DNA of 64,000 bases from Ga0077555 sp041397775 (GTDB taxonomy: Bacteria > Pseudomonadota > Alphaproteobacteria > Rhizobiales > Hyphomicrobiaceae), in assembly GCA_041397775.1 (NCBI GenBank), contig JAWKWB010000003.1:62001-126000 (forward strand), read 5' to 3'. Numbering within the stretch: the first letter of the stretch is position 1; each line of letters starts with the position of its first letter. This document shows positions 52,691-61,451 of the stretch, in pieces. Below the pieces are notes generated by a model that saw only the letters and a list, made by a program, of their open reading frames with translations, searched no databases and was not told the origin of the DNA. The translations under genes and the position numbers were made by a program.

Positions 52691-52765
52691 CTCGTGTCCC
52701 GACCGCAAAGTCCGTCTCATTCTTCTGCGGGCATTGATCGGACTCTGCGGTCGAAGTGACACGAG
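52691..52765. repeat. Hairpin element, family 2, copy 1
   Basis: A stem of CTCGTGTCCC plus a 15-base inner arm, starting at 52691, faces its imperfect complement (13 of 15 inner and 9 of 10 outer pairs), with a three-base bulge and a 22-base loop. The left arm is identical to copy 2; mismatches are confined to the right arm, so this copy looks decayed. Confidence 0.8.
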
Positions 52766-52839
52766 CAAGACCGTTGACACGAGCAAGCAACAGCGTTGTT
52801 CGCCGTAGCCGGCGCGGATCACTCTGGTCTCACCTCCCA

Positions 52840-53005
52840 CCGGTTCCCCGGCCAAGCGGGCGGGCGGGAGCCCGACCGTGCCGAGCCGGGGTCTTTCCCG
52901 GTTCTGTCAGGCACGGCGCTGCCGCCGCATGTGGCCACGCTCGTCGTGGCCCGCACCGCGATGGATCCCGGATCGCCGCGCGTCGCGCGCCGTCCGGGAA
53001 ACCGG
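52840..53005. repeat. 166-base tandem repeat, copy 1
   Basis: Begins CCGGTTCCCCGG and ends CCGGGAAACCGG, which are near-perfect inverted complements. By eye it matches copy 2 in 156 of 166 positions without gaps, at a constant offset of 189 bases. The last third also folds on itself around TCCCGGA...TCCGGGA. Confidence 0.85.
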
Positions 53006-53028
53006 CGGATGGGGTCCCTTCGCCCTCT

Positions 53029-53194
53029 CCGGTTCCCCGGCCAAGCGGACGGGCGATAGCCCGGCCGTGCCGAGCCGGGGTCTTTCCCGGTTCTGTCAGG
53101 CGCGGCGTTGCCGCCGCATGTGGCCACGGCCGTCGTAGCCCGCACCGCGATAGATCCCGGATCGCCGCGCGTCGCGCGCCGTCCGGGAAACCGG
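53029..53194. repeat. 166-base tandem repeat, copy 2
   Basis: Second copy of the unit at 52840-53005, with the same inverted ends. The ten differences are mostly transitions. The 23 bases separating the copies are not repeated. Confidence 0.85.
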
Positions 53195-53204
53195 GGAGGG
53201 GCGG

Positions 53205-53269
53205 CATGATTGGACGTCCGCTCGGCGAGCCAGCGGCAGACATGGAGCGGACTTCCAATCCGCCACACT
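53205..53269. repeat. 65-base palindromic repeat, copy 1
   Basis: Contains an inverted pair, ATTGGACGTCCGCTC with GAGCGGACTTCCAAT (14 of 15 paired), around a loop of about 20 bases. It ends CGCCACACT immediately before family-2 hairpin copy 2. Copy 2 at 53369-53433 differs at two positions. Confidence 0.85.
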
Positions 53270-53343
53270 CGTGTCCCGACCGCAAAGTCCGTCTCATTCT
53301 TCTGTGGGCTTTGAACGGACTTTGCGGTCAAAAGGGACACGAG
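53268..53343. repeat. Hairpin element, family 2, copy 2
   Basis: Perfect ten-pair outer stem (CTCGTGTCCC with GGGACACGAG) and perfect 15-pair inner stem, with a four-A bulge on the 3' side and a 22-base loop. It sits between the two 65-base repeats. The 9-base CGCCACACT to its left is inverted to its right as AGTGTGGCG. Confidence 0.88.
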
Positions 53344-53368
53344 CAAGATCATTGACTGAGTGTGGCGT

Positions 53369-53433
53369 CATGATTGGACGTCCGCTCGACGAACCAGCGG
53401 CAGACATGGAGCGGACTTCCAATCCGCCACACT
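53369..53433. repeat. 65-base palindromic repeat, copy 2
   Basis: Second copy of 53205-53269 in the same orientation, with two G-to-A differences. It lies about 95 bases upstream of the DOPA-dioxygenase-like gene, so it may overlap that gene's promoter region. Confidence 0.85.
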
Positions 53434-53527
53434 GTCCAATCCGCAACACTTGCGCCGGGCTTATCCCTTGCGCAGGCTCGGGGAGATGATGTCCTGGGGT
53501 AAACGATACGAGAGGAACCACGAGGCC

Positions 53528-53866
53528 ATGACCACCGTCACCGGCTATCACGCCCACGTCTACTTCGACGCGCAGACGCTCGAGAAGGCCCGCCGCATCT
53601 GCACGGCGTGCAGCGAAATGTTCGGCCTGACCATGGGCCGCGTGCACGAGCGGCCCGTGGGTCCGCATCCCGACTGGAGCTGCCAGCTGGCGTTCGGTCC
53701 GGAAAAGTTGGGCCAAGTCGTGGGGTGGCTGTCGCTCAATCGAGACGGGTTGGTGGTGCTTGTGCACCCCGAAACGGGCGACGCGCTCAAGGATCACACC
53801 GAGCACGCGGTGTGGATGGGTGCGGTCCGGCCGCTCGACGTGAGCCTGTTCTCGAAGCAGGGCTGA
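53528..53866 (+). CDS. DOPA 4,5-dioxygenase family protein
   Basis: A 112-residue ferredoxin-like-fold protein. It starts MTTVTGYHAHVYFD and contains VHERPVGPHPDWSCQLAF and VLVHPETGDALKDHTEHAVWMG. The conserved histidines match the family named for the fungal enzyme that opens the ring of L-DOPA in betalain synthesis; bacterial members are of unknown activity. The ATG at 53528 fits the usual short N-terminus; in-frame ATGs at 53486 and 53489 are alternatives. It lies downstream of the repeat cluster. Confidence 0.86.
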   Translation: MTTVTGYHAHVYFDAQTLEKARRICTACSEMFGLTMGRVHERPVGPHPDWSCQLAFGPEKLGQVVGWLSLNRDGLVVLVHPETGDALKDHTEHAVWMGAVRPLDVSLFSKQG

Positions 53867-53969
53867 CGGGCGGCGAAATCGTTTGCCGCAGGAATACCGG
53901 TCACGTGCCGCGGCAGGCCGGACCAGCGCGGGTCCAGCCTGCACGTCGACGTCATGGTCTTCGCGGGGA

Positions 53970-55205
53970 TCAGCCGCGCTTGACGTTGCCGCTGCGCACG
54001 GGCACGCCGAATTCACGGAAGCAGATGTCGGCGAGCCTGGCGACGCCTTCGCGGATTACCGCTTCGGTCGGATTGGCGAAGCAGATGCGCAGGCGCGTGC
54101 GACCCAGCTCCGCATTGCTCGACCATTCGATGCCCGGATTGATGGCGACCCCCTCTTTCGCCGCCGCCTGGAAGAGCTTCAACGTATCGACCTGCTCGGG
54201 CAGCTTGACCCACAGGAAGATGCCGCCTTCGGGAACGTCGAACTCGGCCGACGTGCCGAACTCCGCATGCAGCGTTTCGACGAGCACATCGAGCTTGCGC
54301 TTGAGCGCCTTGCGCAGCTTGGGCACGTGCGCGTCGAAGTGCTTCGTGCAGTACTCGGCGAGCATCATCTGCTCGAGCGCGCCGGTGCCGGCGTCCGTCT
54401 TCATGGAGAGGATGCGGCCCATCAGCGGCCAGTTCGCGACCAGATAGCCGATGCGCAGCGCGGGGGCGATGTTCTTGGAGAACGAGCCGATGTGGATGAC
54501 GCGGTCATTGTCGCCGGCCAGCGCGCGCAGGGCCTTGGGACGCTCTCCGGCCCAGGTGAGGTCGGCGTAGCACTCGTCCTCGAAGATCGGCACGCCATAG
54601 GCTTCCGACAGGCGCAGCAGTTCCAGGCGCCGCTCCATCGGCATGACCGTCGCGGTCGGGTTCTGCACCGTGGGGATCGTATAGATGTACTTCGGGCGCA
54701 CGCCCCGGCCCTTGAGGTCGGACAGGATGGCGTCGAGCGCATCCATGCGGATGCCGCCCTTGTCGAGGGGTGCGCCGACCCACTTGACGCCGAGCTTGGC
54801 CACGCGCGTCAACGAGCCGCCGTAGGTGGTCTCCTCGCCGATGATGGTGTCGCCGCGCTCGAGCAGGACCTGGTTGACGAGGTCGAGGCCCTGCAGCGAG
54901 CCCGACGTGATCAGGATGTCGTCGGTGGAGCAGGTCATGCCGGCGTCCTGCGCCAGCTTCTTCACCAGGAACTGGCGCAGCGGCAGGTAGCCCTGTGCGC
55001 CGCTCTCCAGATTGTAGGTGGCGAGCGTGCGCCCCTCGCGCGTCATGACGGCGGTCATGGCCGCGATGAGCTCTTCAACGGGGACGCTGGCGCTGTCGTT
55101 ATGGCCGCCGACGAAATTGTAACGGGGGAAGCCCGACCATTTGGCCGCCGCGGCCGGCAGGTCCTTGCGGAGGAGGTCGGTGTAGTCGATCGGCGTGTTG
55201 GCCAT
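53970..55205 (-). CDS. PLP-dependent aminotransferase, class I/II fold
   Basis: A 411-residue aminotransferase of fold type I. Key segments are TYNLESGAQGYLPLRQFLVKKL, the PLP-contacting ITSGSLQGLDLVNQVLL, TIPTVQNPTATVM, IFEDECYADLTW and the PLP-binding lysine Lys244 in IGSFSKNIAPALRIGY. This resembles the 2-aminoadipate/aromatic aminotransferase (LysN/MocR C-terminal) group; no GntR-type DNA-binding domain is attached. The ATG at 55205 follows a GAGGACATC site. It is divergent from the class-IV aminotransferase gene, with 228 bases of regulatory sequence between. Confidence 0.9.
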   Translation of the reverse strand: MANTPIDYTDLLRKDLPAAAAKWSGFPRYNFVGGHNDSASVPVEELIAAMTAVMTREGRTLATYNLESGAQGYLPLRQFLVKKLAQDAGMTCSTDDILITSGSLQGLDLVNQVLLERGDTIIGEETTYGGSLTRVAKLGVKWVGAPLDKGGIRMDALDAILSDLKGRGVRPKYIYTIPTVQNPTATVMPMERRLELLRLSEAYGVPIFEDECYADLTWAGERPKALRALAGDNDRVIHIGSFSKNIAPALRIGYLVANWPLMGRILSMKTDAGTGALEQMMLAEYCTKHFDAHVPKLRKALKRKLDVLVETLHAEFGTSAEFDVPEGGIFLWVKLPEQVDTLKLFQAAAKEGVAINPGIEWSSNAELGRTRLRICFANPTEAVIREGVARLADICFREFGVPVRSGNVKRG

Positions 55206-55261
55206 GATGTCCTCGGGTCTGGATTTCTCTGTCGGGGCGCATATTTGCCCCAGACGGGCCG

Positions 55262-55300
55262 GACTTTCCAGCGTGACTTTCCAGGGTGACTTTCCAGGGT
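55262..55300. repeat. Triple 13-base direct repeat in a divergent promoter region
   Basis: Three exactly adjacent copies: GACTTTCCAGCGT, GACTTTCCAGGGT, GACTTTCCAGGGT. The position between two divergent aminotransferase genes, 57 bases from one start and 134 from the other, suggests an array of regulator-binding sites, but a slippage-generated microsatellite is equally possible. Confidence 0.75.
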
Positions 55301-55433
55301 GGTCTCGCGTCGTGCGGCGCGCGCGATGCCGGCCGTCCCCGATGGCGCAGACACTCTTCCGGTTCTCTCCATGGCCGCTATGATCCAGCGACCGCCCGTA
55401 TCGGGCGGCCCCGTGACGAGGAGCCCCCGTTCC

Positions 55434-56405
55434 ATGACCGATGCCTCCGCCACCGCCGGTGCCTCCACGCACGAGTATGTGGACGATCCGCGCAACGCCG
55501 AAATCCTGATCTCGCTCAACGGGCGGCTGGTGCCACGCGCGCAGGCGATGGTTTCGGTTTTCGATTCGGGTTTCATTCTGGGTGACGGCGTCTGGGAGGG
55601 CCTGCGGCTCGTCCAGGGCGGCATTCCCCTCCTGCAGGATCATCTGGAGCGGCTCTACGAGGGGGCGCGTGCCATCTTCATGGATATCGGCCTGACGCCC
55701 GCCGAGATGTCGCAGCGCGTGTTTGACTGTCTCGCCGCGAACGGGATGCAGGACGGCGTCCATATCCGCCTGATGGTGACGCGCGGCCTCAAGCGCACGC
55801 CGTATCAGGACCCCCGCGTCACGATCGGGCCGGCCACGGTGGTCATCATTCCCGAGTACAAGAACCCGAAGCCCGAGATCGCGCAGAAGGGGTTGAGGCT
55901 TTTTACGGTGCACGTGCGCCGGACGGGGCCCGACCAGCAGGACCAGAAGCTGAACTCGCACTCCAAGCTCAACTGCATCCTGGCGTGCATCCAGGCGACG
56001 CAGGCGGGGGCCGACGAGGCGCTGATGCTCGATCCGCAGGGCAACGTGGCGACCTGCAACTCGACGCATTTCTTCATCATCCGGCGCGGCGAGCTGTGGA
56101 CCTCGGGCGGCATGTACTGCCTGGGCGGGATTACACGGCGCAACGTGCTGCGCGCCGCGCGAGAGGCGGGCATTCCCGCGTACGAGCGGGACTTTTCCCT
56201 GGTCGACGTCTACGGGGCGGACGAAGCCTTCGTCACGGGCACGTTCGCGGGGCTGACGCCGGTCGTCGAAGTGGACGGACGCCGCATCGGGCATCCCACG
56301 CGCGCCCTGCCGCCCGATCCGGATGGGGGCGCGGCCGGGCCCATGACGCGGCGCTTGATGCAGCTCTACAAGGCGCTCTGCATGCGCGAGACGGTGCGGC
56401 CATGA
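55434..56405 (+). CDS. Class IV aminotransferase (branched-chain/D-amino-acid aminotransferase fold)
   Basis: A 323-residue PLP enzyme of fold type IV. Family features are ISLNGRLVPRAQAMVSVFDSGFILGDGVWEGLRL near the N-terminus and LYEGARAIFMDIGL. The PLP lysine is in the KLNSHSKLN segment (Lys172 or Lys178), followed by EALMLDPQGNVATCNSTHFFII. The substrate could be a branched-chain amino acid, D-amino acid or aminodeoxychorismate-like compound. The ATG at 55434 follows GAGGAG. Its stop overlaps the start of a sulfotransferase-like gene by four bases (ATGA), so the two are probably translationally coupled. Confidence 0.88.
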   Translation: MTDASATAGASTHEYVDDPRNAEILISLNGRLVPRAQAMVSVFDSGFILGDGVWEGLRLVQGGIPLLQDHLERLYEGARAIFMDIGLTPAEMSQRVFDCLAANGMQDGVHIRLMVTRGLKRTPYQDPRVTIGPATVVIIPEYKNPKPEIAQKGLRLFTVHVRRTGPDQQDQKLNSHSKLNCILACIQATQAGADEALMLDPQGNVATCNSTHFFIIRRGELWTSGGMYCLGGITRRNVLRAAREAGIPAYERDFSLVDVYGADEAFVTGTFAGLTPVVEVDGRRIGHPTRALPPDPDGGAAGPMTRRLMQLYKALCMRETVRP

Positions 56406-57178
56406 GCGCGCCCGTTGCCCGCATCGCGCCCGTCGTGCGCATCGCCATGTGGTCGGGACCGCGCAACATCTCCACGGCGATGATGCGATCGTTCGAGTCA
56501 CGGGCCGATTGCGTCGTCTGGGACGAGCCGTTCTACGCGGCGGAACTGGCGGCGACGGGGCGCGATCATCCCATGCGCGAGGCGGTGATCGCCGCCGGCC
56601 CGACGGACCCCGACGCGGTCGTGGCGCGGCTTCTCGGGCCATTGCACGACCCCGACAAGCCCGCAGCGCGCGTCTTCTACCAGAAGCACATGACGCACCA
56701 TATGCTGCCGGCGTTTCCACGCGACTGGCAGACGCACGGGGAAATCGTGCACGCCTTCCTGATCCGTGAGCCCGAGCGGGTGCTGGCGAGCTACACGAAG
56801 ACATGGGAGCAGGTGTCGCTGGAAGAGATCGGCGTGCCCCAGCAGATCGCGATCTTCGACGCGGTGGCCGATCGCCTGGGACAGGCGCCACCCGTGGTCG
56901 ACACGGCCGACGTGCTGGCCGATCCCCGCGGCGTGCTGGAGCGGCTGTGCGAGCGGCTGGGCATCGCCTTCGATCCGGCCATGCTGAGCTGGCCGTCCGG
57001 TCCGCGCGCCAGCGATGGCGTGTGGGCGCCGGCCTGGTACGCGAACGTATGGGCCTCGACCGGGTTCGGGCCACCCGATCCGCGGCCGTTGCCCCGGCTC
57101 GAGGGGGCACTCGCCCGCATGGCGGACGAGGCTCGCCCGGCCTACGAGCGCCTGGCGCGCTATCGCATCCGCGCCTGA
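56402..57178 (+). CDS. Sulfotransferase-like P-loop protein coupled to the aminotransferase
   Basis: A 258-residue cytosolic protein with a sulfotransferase-like P-loop near the start, RIAMWSGPRNISTAMMRSFESR, and later HAFLIREPERVLASYTKTWE, the equivalent of the PAPS-binding R/S motif. The C-terminal Trp/Pro-rich part is typical of the bacterial sulfotransferase-family proteins that sit beside IlvE-like genes. It overlaps the upstream aminotransferase by four bases. As I recall, plants encode a fusion of just these two domains (branched-chain aminotransferase-like proteins), which supports a joint pathway; the reaction is unknown. Confidence 0.78.
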   Translation: MSAPVARIAPVVRIAMWSGPRNISTAMMRSFESRADCVVWDEPFYAAELAATGRDHPMREAVIAAGPTDPDAVVARLLGPLHDPDKPAARVFYQKHMTHHMLPAFPRDWQTHGEIVHAFLIREPERVLASYTKTWEQVSLEEIGVPQQIAIFDAVADRLGQAPPVVDTADVLADPRGVLERLCERLGIAFDPAMLSWPSGPRASDGVWAPAWYANVWASTGFGPPDPRPLPRLEGALARMADEARPAYERLARYRIRA

Positions 57179-57208
57179 TGCCGGCGCGGTGCCCGGGAGA
57201 GTGATCCG

Positions 57209-57652
57209 TCAGCCCTGGCGGGGGTAGACGGGCTTGGGGCCGTCTCCCGGCGTGAGGAACGAGGGCGTGGCCGCATTGCTGCGCAGGCCGTCCAGGTAGG
57301 CCAGCAGGTTCAGGATCTCTTCGTTGGAGAGCTGCAGGTCCGGCATCGGCCGGTGCGGCTGGATCAGGACGTCGCGAATGTGCCGGCCGGTCTGCCCCGG
57401 CTTGTTGGCGATGGCCTTGAAGGAGGGGATGCCCGGCGTCACGGTGGTGGGCGCCGCGCCCTCCATGATGTGGCAATTCTTGCAGAAGCGTTCGGCGATC
57501 TGGCGGCCCTTTTCCGGATCGGGATTGGTGGGCGTCCCGTTCGCGCCCGACTGGGCCAGCGCCGTGCTGCCGATGCCGATCACAAGTGCCGCGGCCGCGA
57601 GCACGCGGGCGGGCAGACGTGGCGTGGAACGGGGGCTGGCGTCCAAGGTCAT
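57209..57652 (-). CDS. Periplasmic cytochrome c
   Basis: A 147-residue secreted protein with a signal peptide (residues 1-33, Ala-rich core ending TALA) and a single haem-binding CKNCH. The downstream segment MPDLQLSNEEILNLLAYLDGL has the axial methionine typical of small class-I cytochromes c. It may carry electrons to a terminal oxidase or serve a periplasmic dehydrogenase; none is adjacent. The ATG at 57652 follows AGGAG. It is divergent from the metallo-beta-lactamase gene. Confidence 0.9.
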   Translation of the reverse strand: MTLDASPRSTPRLPARVLAAAALVIGIGSTALAQSGANGTPTNPDPEKGRQIAERFCKNCHIMEGAAPTTVTPGIPSFKAIANKPGQTGRHIRDVLIQPHRPMPDLQLSNEEILNLLAYLDGLRSNAATPSFLTPGDGPKPVYPRQG

Positions 57653-57830
57653 CGGTTGGCTCCTGTCGTTGCTCGTGCAGTGTGCCCGCGCGCTCCGCCG
57701 GGCGACTTGCTCGGGATCAAGGGGCGTGGCGTCGGGCATGTCGATCGCGGTCCAATCTGGCATGAAGATTCGTATTGTCGGGCGACTTTTAGTAAACGGA
57801 GCCCGAAACCCGTTTCGAGGAGCCGGACCC

Positions 57831-58502
57831 ATGACCAACGACAACGAGCCCGAAGGCGATGCGGCAACCGGATTGCGGGCGGCGATCGTGCCCGTGACGC
57901 CCTTCGAGCAGAACTGCACGCTGGTCTGGGACGAGGCGACGAAGGTGGGCGCAGTGTTCGATCCGGGCGGGGACGTGCCGCGCATCGAGGACGCCATCCA
58001 GCAGGTCGGCATCAGCATCGAGAAGATCGTGTTGACGCACGGGCATCTCGACCATGTCGGCGGGGCGGCGGAGCTTGCCGCCAAGCTCGGCGTGAAGATC
58101 GAGGGCCCGCACAAGGCCGACGAATTCCTGATGTCGGGCGTGGAGGCGCAGGCGCGCAGCTATGGTCTCGCCGGCCTGAAGAACGCGACGTCGGACCGTT
58201 GGCTGGAGGAGGGCCAGACGCTCACCGTCGCGGGACACACGTTCGAGATCTTCCATTGTCCCGGCCATTCGCCGGGCTCGCTCGTCTATTTCCATCGCGC
58301 GCAGCGGTTCGCGCTCGTGGGCGACGTACTATTCGCCGGCTCGATCGGCCGCACCGACTTTCCCTATGGCGACCACGAGGCGTTGATCGCAGGGATCAAG
58401 ACGAAGCTCCTGCCGCTCGGCGACGACATCGCGTTCGTGTGCGGACACGGACCGGCGAGCACGTTCGGCCGGGAACGCGAGACGAACCCGTTCATCGCCT
58501 GA
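57831..58502 (+). CDS. Metallo-beta-lactamase-fold hydrolase (glyoxalase II-like)
   Basis: A 223-residue zinc hydrolase. The metal motif HGHLDH (THGHLDHVGG) and the following histidines in CPGHSPGSLVY and VCGHGPAST are intact, with an acidic GDVLFAGSIGRTDFP between them. This is the YcbL/glyoxalase II-like subgroup, which hydrolyses small thioesters; the substrate is unknown. I chose the ATG at 57831 because GAGGAGCC precedes it; the frame is open further upstream across the cytochrome gene. Confidence 0.88.
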   Translation: MTNDNEPEGDAATGLRAAIVPVTPFEQNCTLVWDEATKVGAVFDPGGDVPRIEDAIQQVGISIEKIVLTHGHLDHVGGAAELAAKLGVKIEGPHKADEFLMSGVEAQARSYGLAGLKNATSDRWLEEGQTLTVAGHTFEIFHCPGHSPGSLVYFHRAQRFALVGDVLFAGSIGRTDFPYGDHEALIAGIKTKLLPLGDDIAFVCGHGPASTFGRERETNPFIA

Positions 58503-58525
58503 GGATGGGTGGGTGGCGGACGGCG

Positions 58526-58903
58526 TCAGCGCCGTCCGAACCAGAGTGTGAAGTAGCCGGGGCCGGTGTCGGGCGCGTCCTGGCCGTTGCTCTCCCAGAA
58601 ATCGAGCGTCTGCCGACGCAACGTCTCCGAGCAGCTGCGGATGCAGTAGATCCACGTGCCATGGGGCATGCGCACCTGCCAGCGGCCGTTCGGCCCGCGA
58701 CGCACGGGACCGGAGACGGTGCCGCGGCCATACCGGCTTTCTGCGACGACGTAGCGGTCGCCGTAGTCGGGCTCGTAGCGATGGCGGCCATAGCGGTCGG
58801 CCGACGCGGGTGTCGCCGCCGTTCCTGCGGCCAAGGTTGCCAGGGCGACGGCCGCGAGCATGGTATGCCGCGCGGAAACCTTCGGAACGAACAAGCTCTT
58901 CAT
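58526..58903 (-). CDS. Small secreted protein of unknown function
   Basis: A 125-residue protein with a signal peptide (residues 1-33: basic start, Ala/Leu core, ending ASA). The mature part is short, aromatic and basic, with Tyr/Arg/Asp repeats near the mature N-terminus and two cysteines in IYCIRSCSETLRRQ. I do not recognise a family. The ATG at 58903 lies after AGGAGATC. It lies downstream of recQ on the same strand, 237 bases away, and ends 23 bases from the convergent metallo-hydrolase gene. Confidence 0.62.
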   Translation of the reverse strand: MKSLFVPKVSARHTMLAAVALATLAAGTAATPASADRYGRHRYEPDYGDRYVVAESRYGRGTVSGPVRRGPNGRWQVRMPHGTWIYCIRSCSETLRRQTLDFWESNGQDAPDTGPGYFTLWFGRR

Positions 58904-59140
58904 CTTCCAAGATCTCCTGTCTTGCAGCGGCATGGCAGCCGGACCGGCCTCGACGTCTCGCAGGTTCCGGAGCCGAAATGGTGGCAGCCGTCCGGGACGG
59001 TCGCGCGTGCGTCCGAAGCAGGCACGCAACGCATAATATCCCATGTGTTCAAGAGGTTTAATCGGCGTTAACGCCGCTGCATCGCGTGTGACGCGTGCGT
59101 GTCCCTCCTGCCACAGTCGGCGCGACACGGAACCTGGTCG

Positions 59141-61327
<2,187 letters not shown>

Positions 61328-61451
61328 TTCGGATGATCGCTCCGGCGATAACAGCCTCGCAACGTAGAGCGATTCGGAAAGCGAGGGGCGGTGCAAATGC
61401 CACTCTGTCCCCGACAATATGCGGCGAGGACGGCGGGGCGAGGCGGACCGG

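Larger units (their letters stand above)
52540..53527. other. 988-base repeat-rich gap between divergent genes
   Basis: No protein gene is supported. Between 52691 and 53433 the sequence is almost entirely repeats: two copies of a 75-base hairpin, two tandem 166-base copies with inverted ends, and two 65-base copies that flank the second hairpin. The first 150 bases contain a G-rich run (GGCGGGGGGG near 52621). Promoters of the two divergent flanking genes should lie at its ends. Confidence 0.8.

Noticed and set aside
52840..53194. Possible CRISPR array
   Set aside because: Only two copies of a 166-base unit, with no short regular repeats or unique spacers and no cas genes nearby.
52756..53355. 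A 199-codon open frame within the repeat cluster
   Set aside because: Its translation is just the tandem repeats read in one frame (two near-identical Arg/Pro/Gly-rich blocks); there is no ribosome site and no conserved start.
57324..57830. Long N-terminal extension of the metallo-beta-lactamase gene
   Set aside because: The frame is open upstream but overlaps the cytochrome gene on the other strand, and the ATG at 57831 has the ribosome site and the start of the fold.
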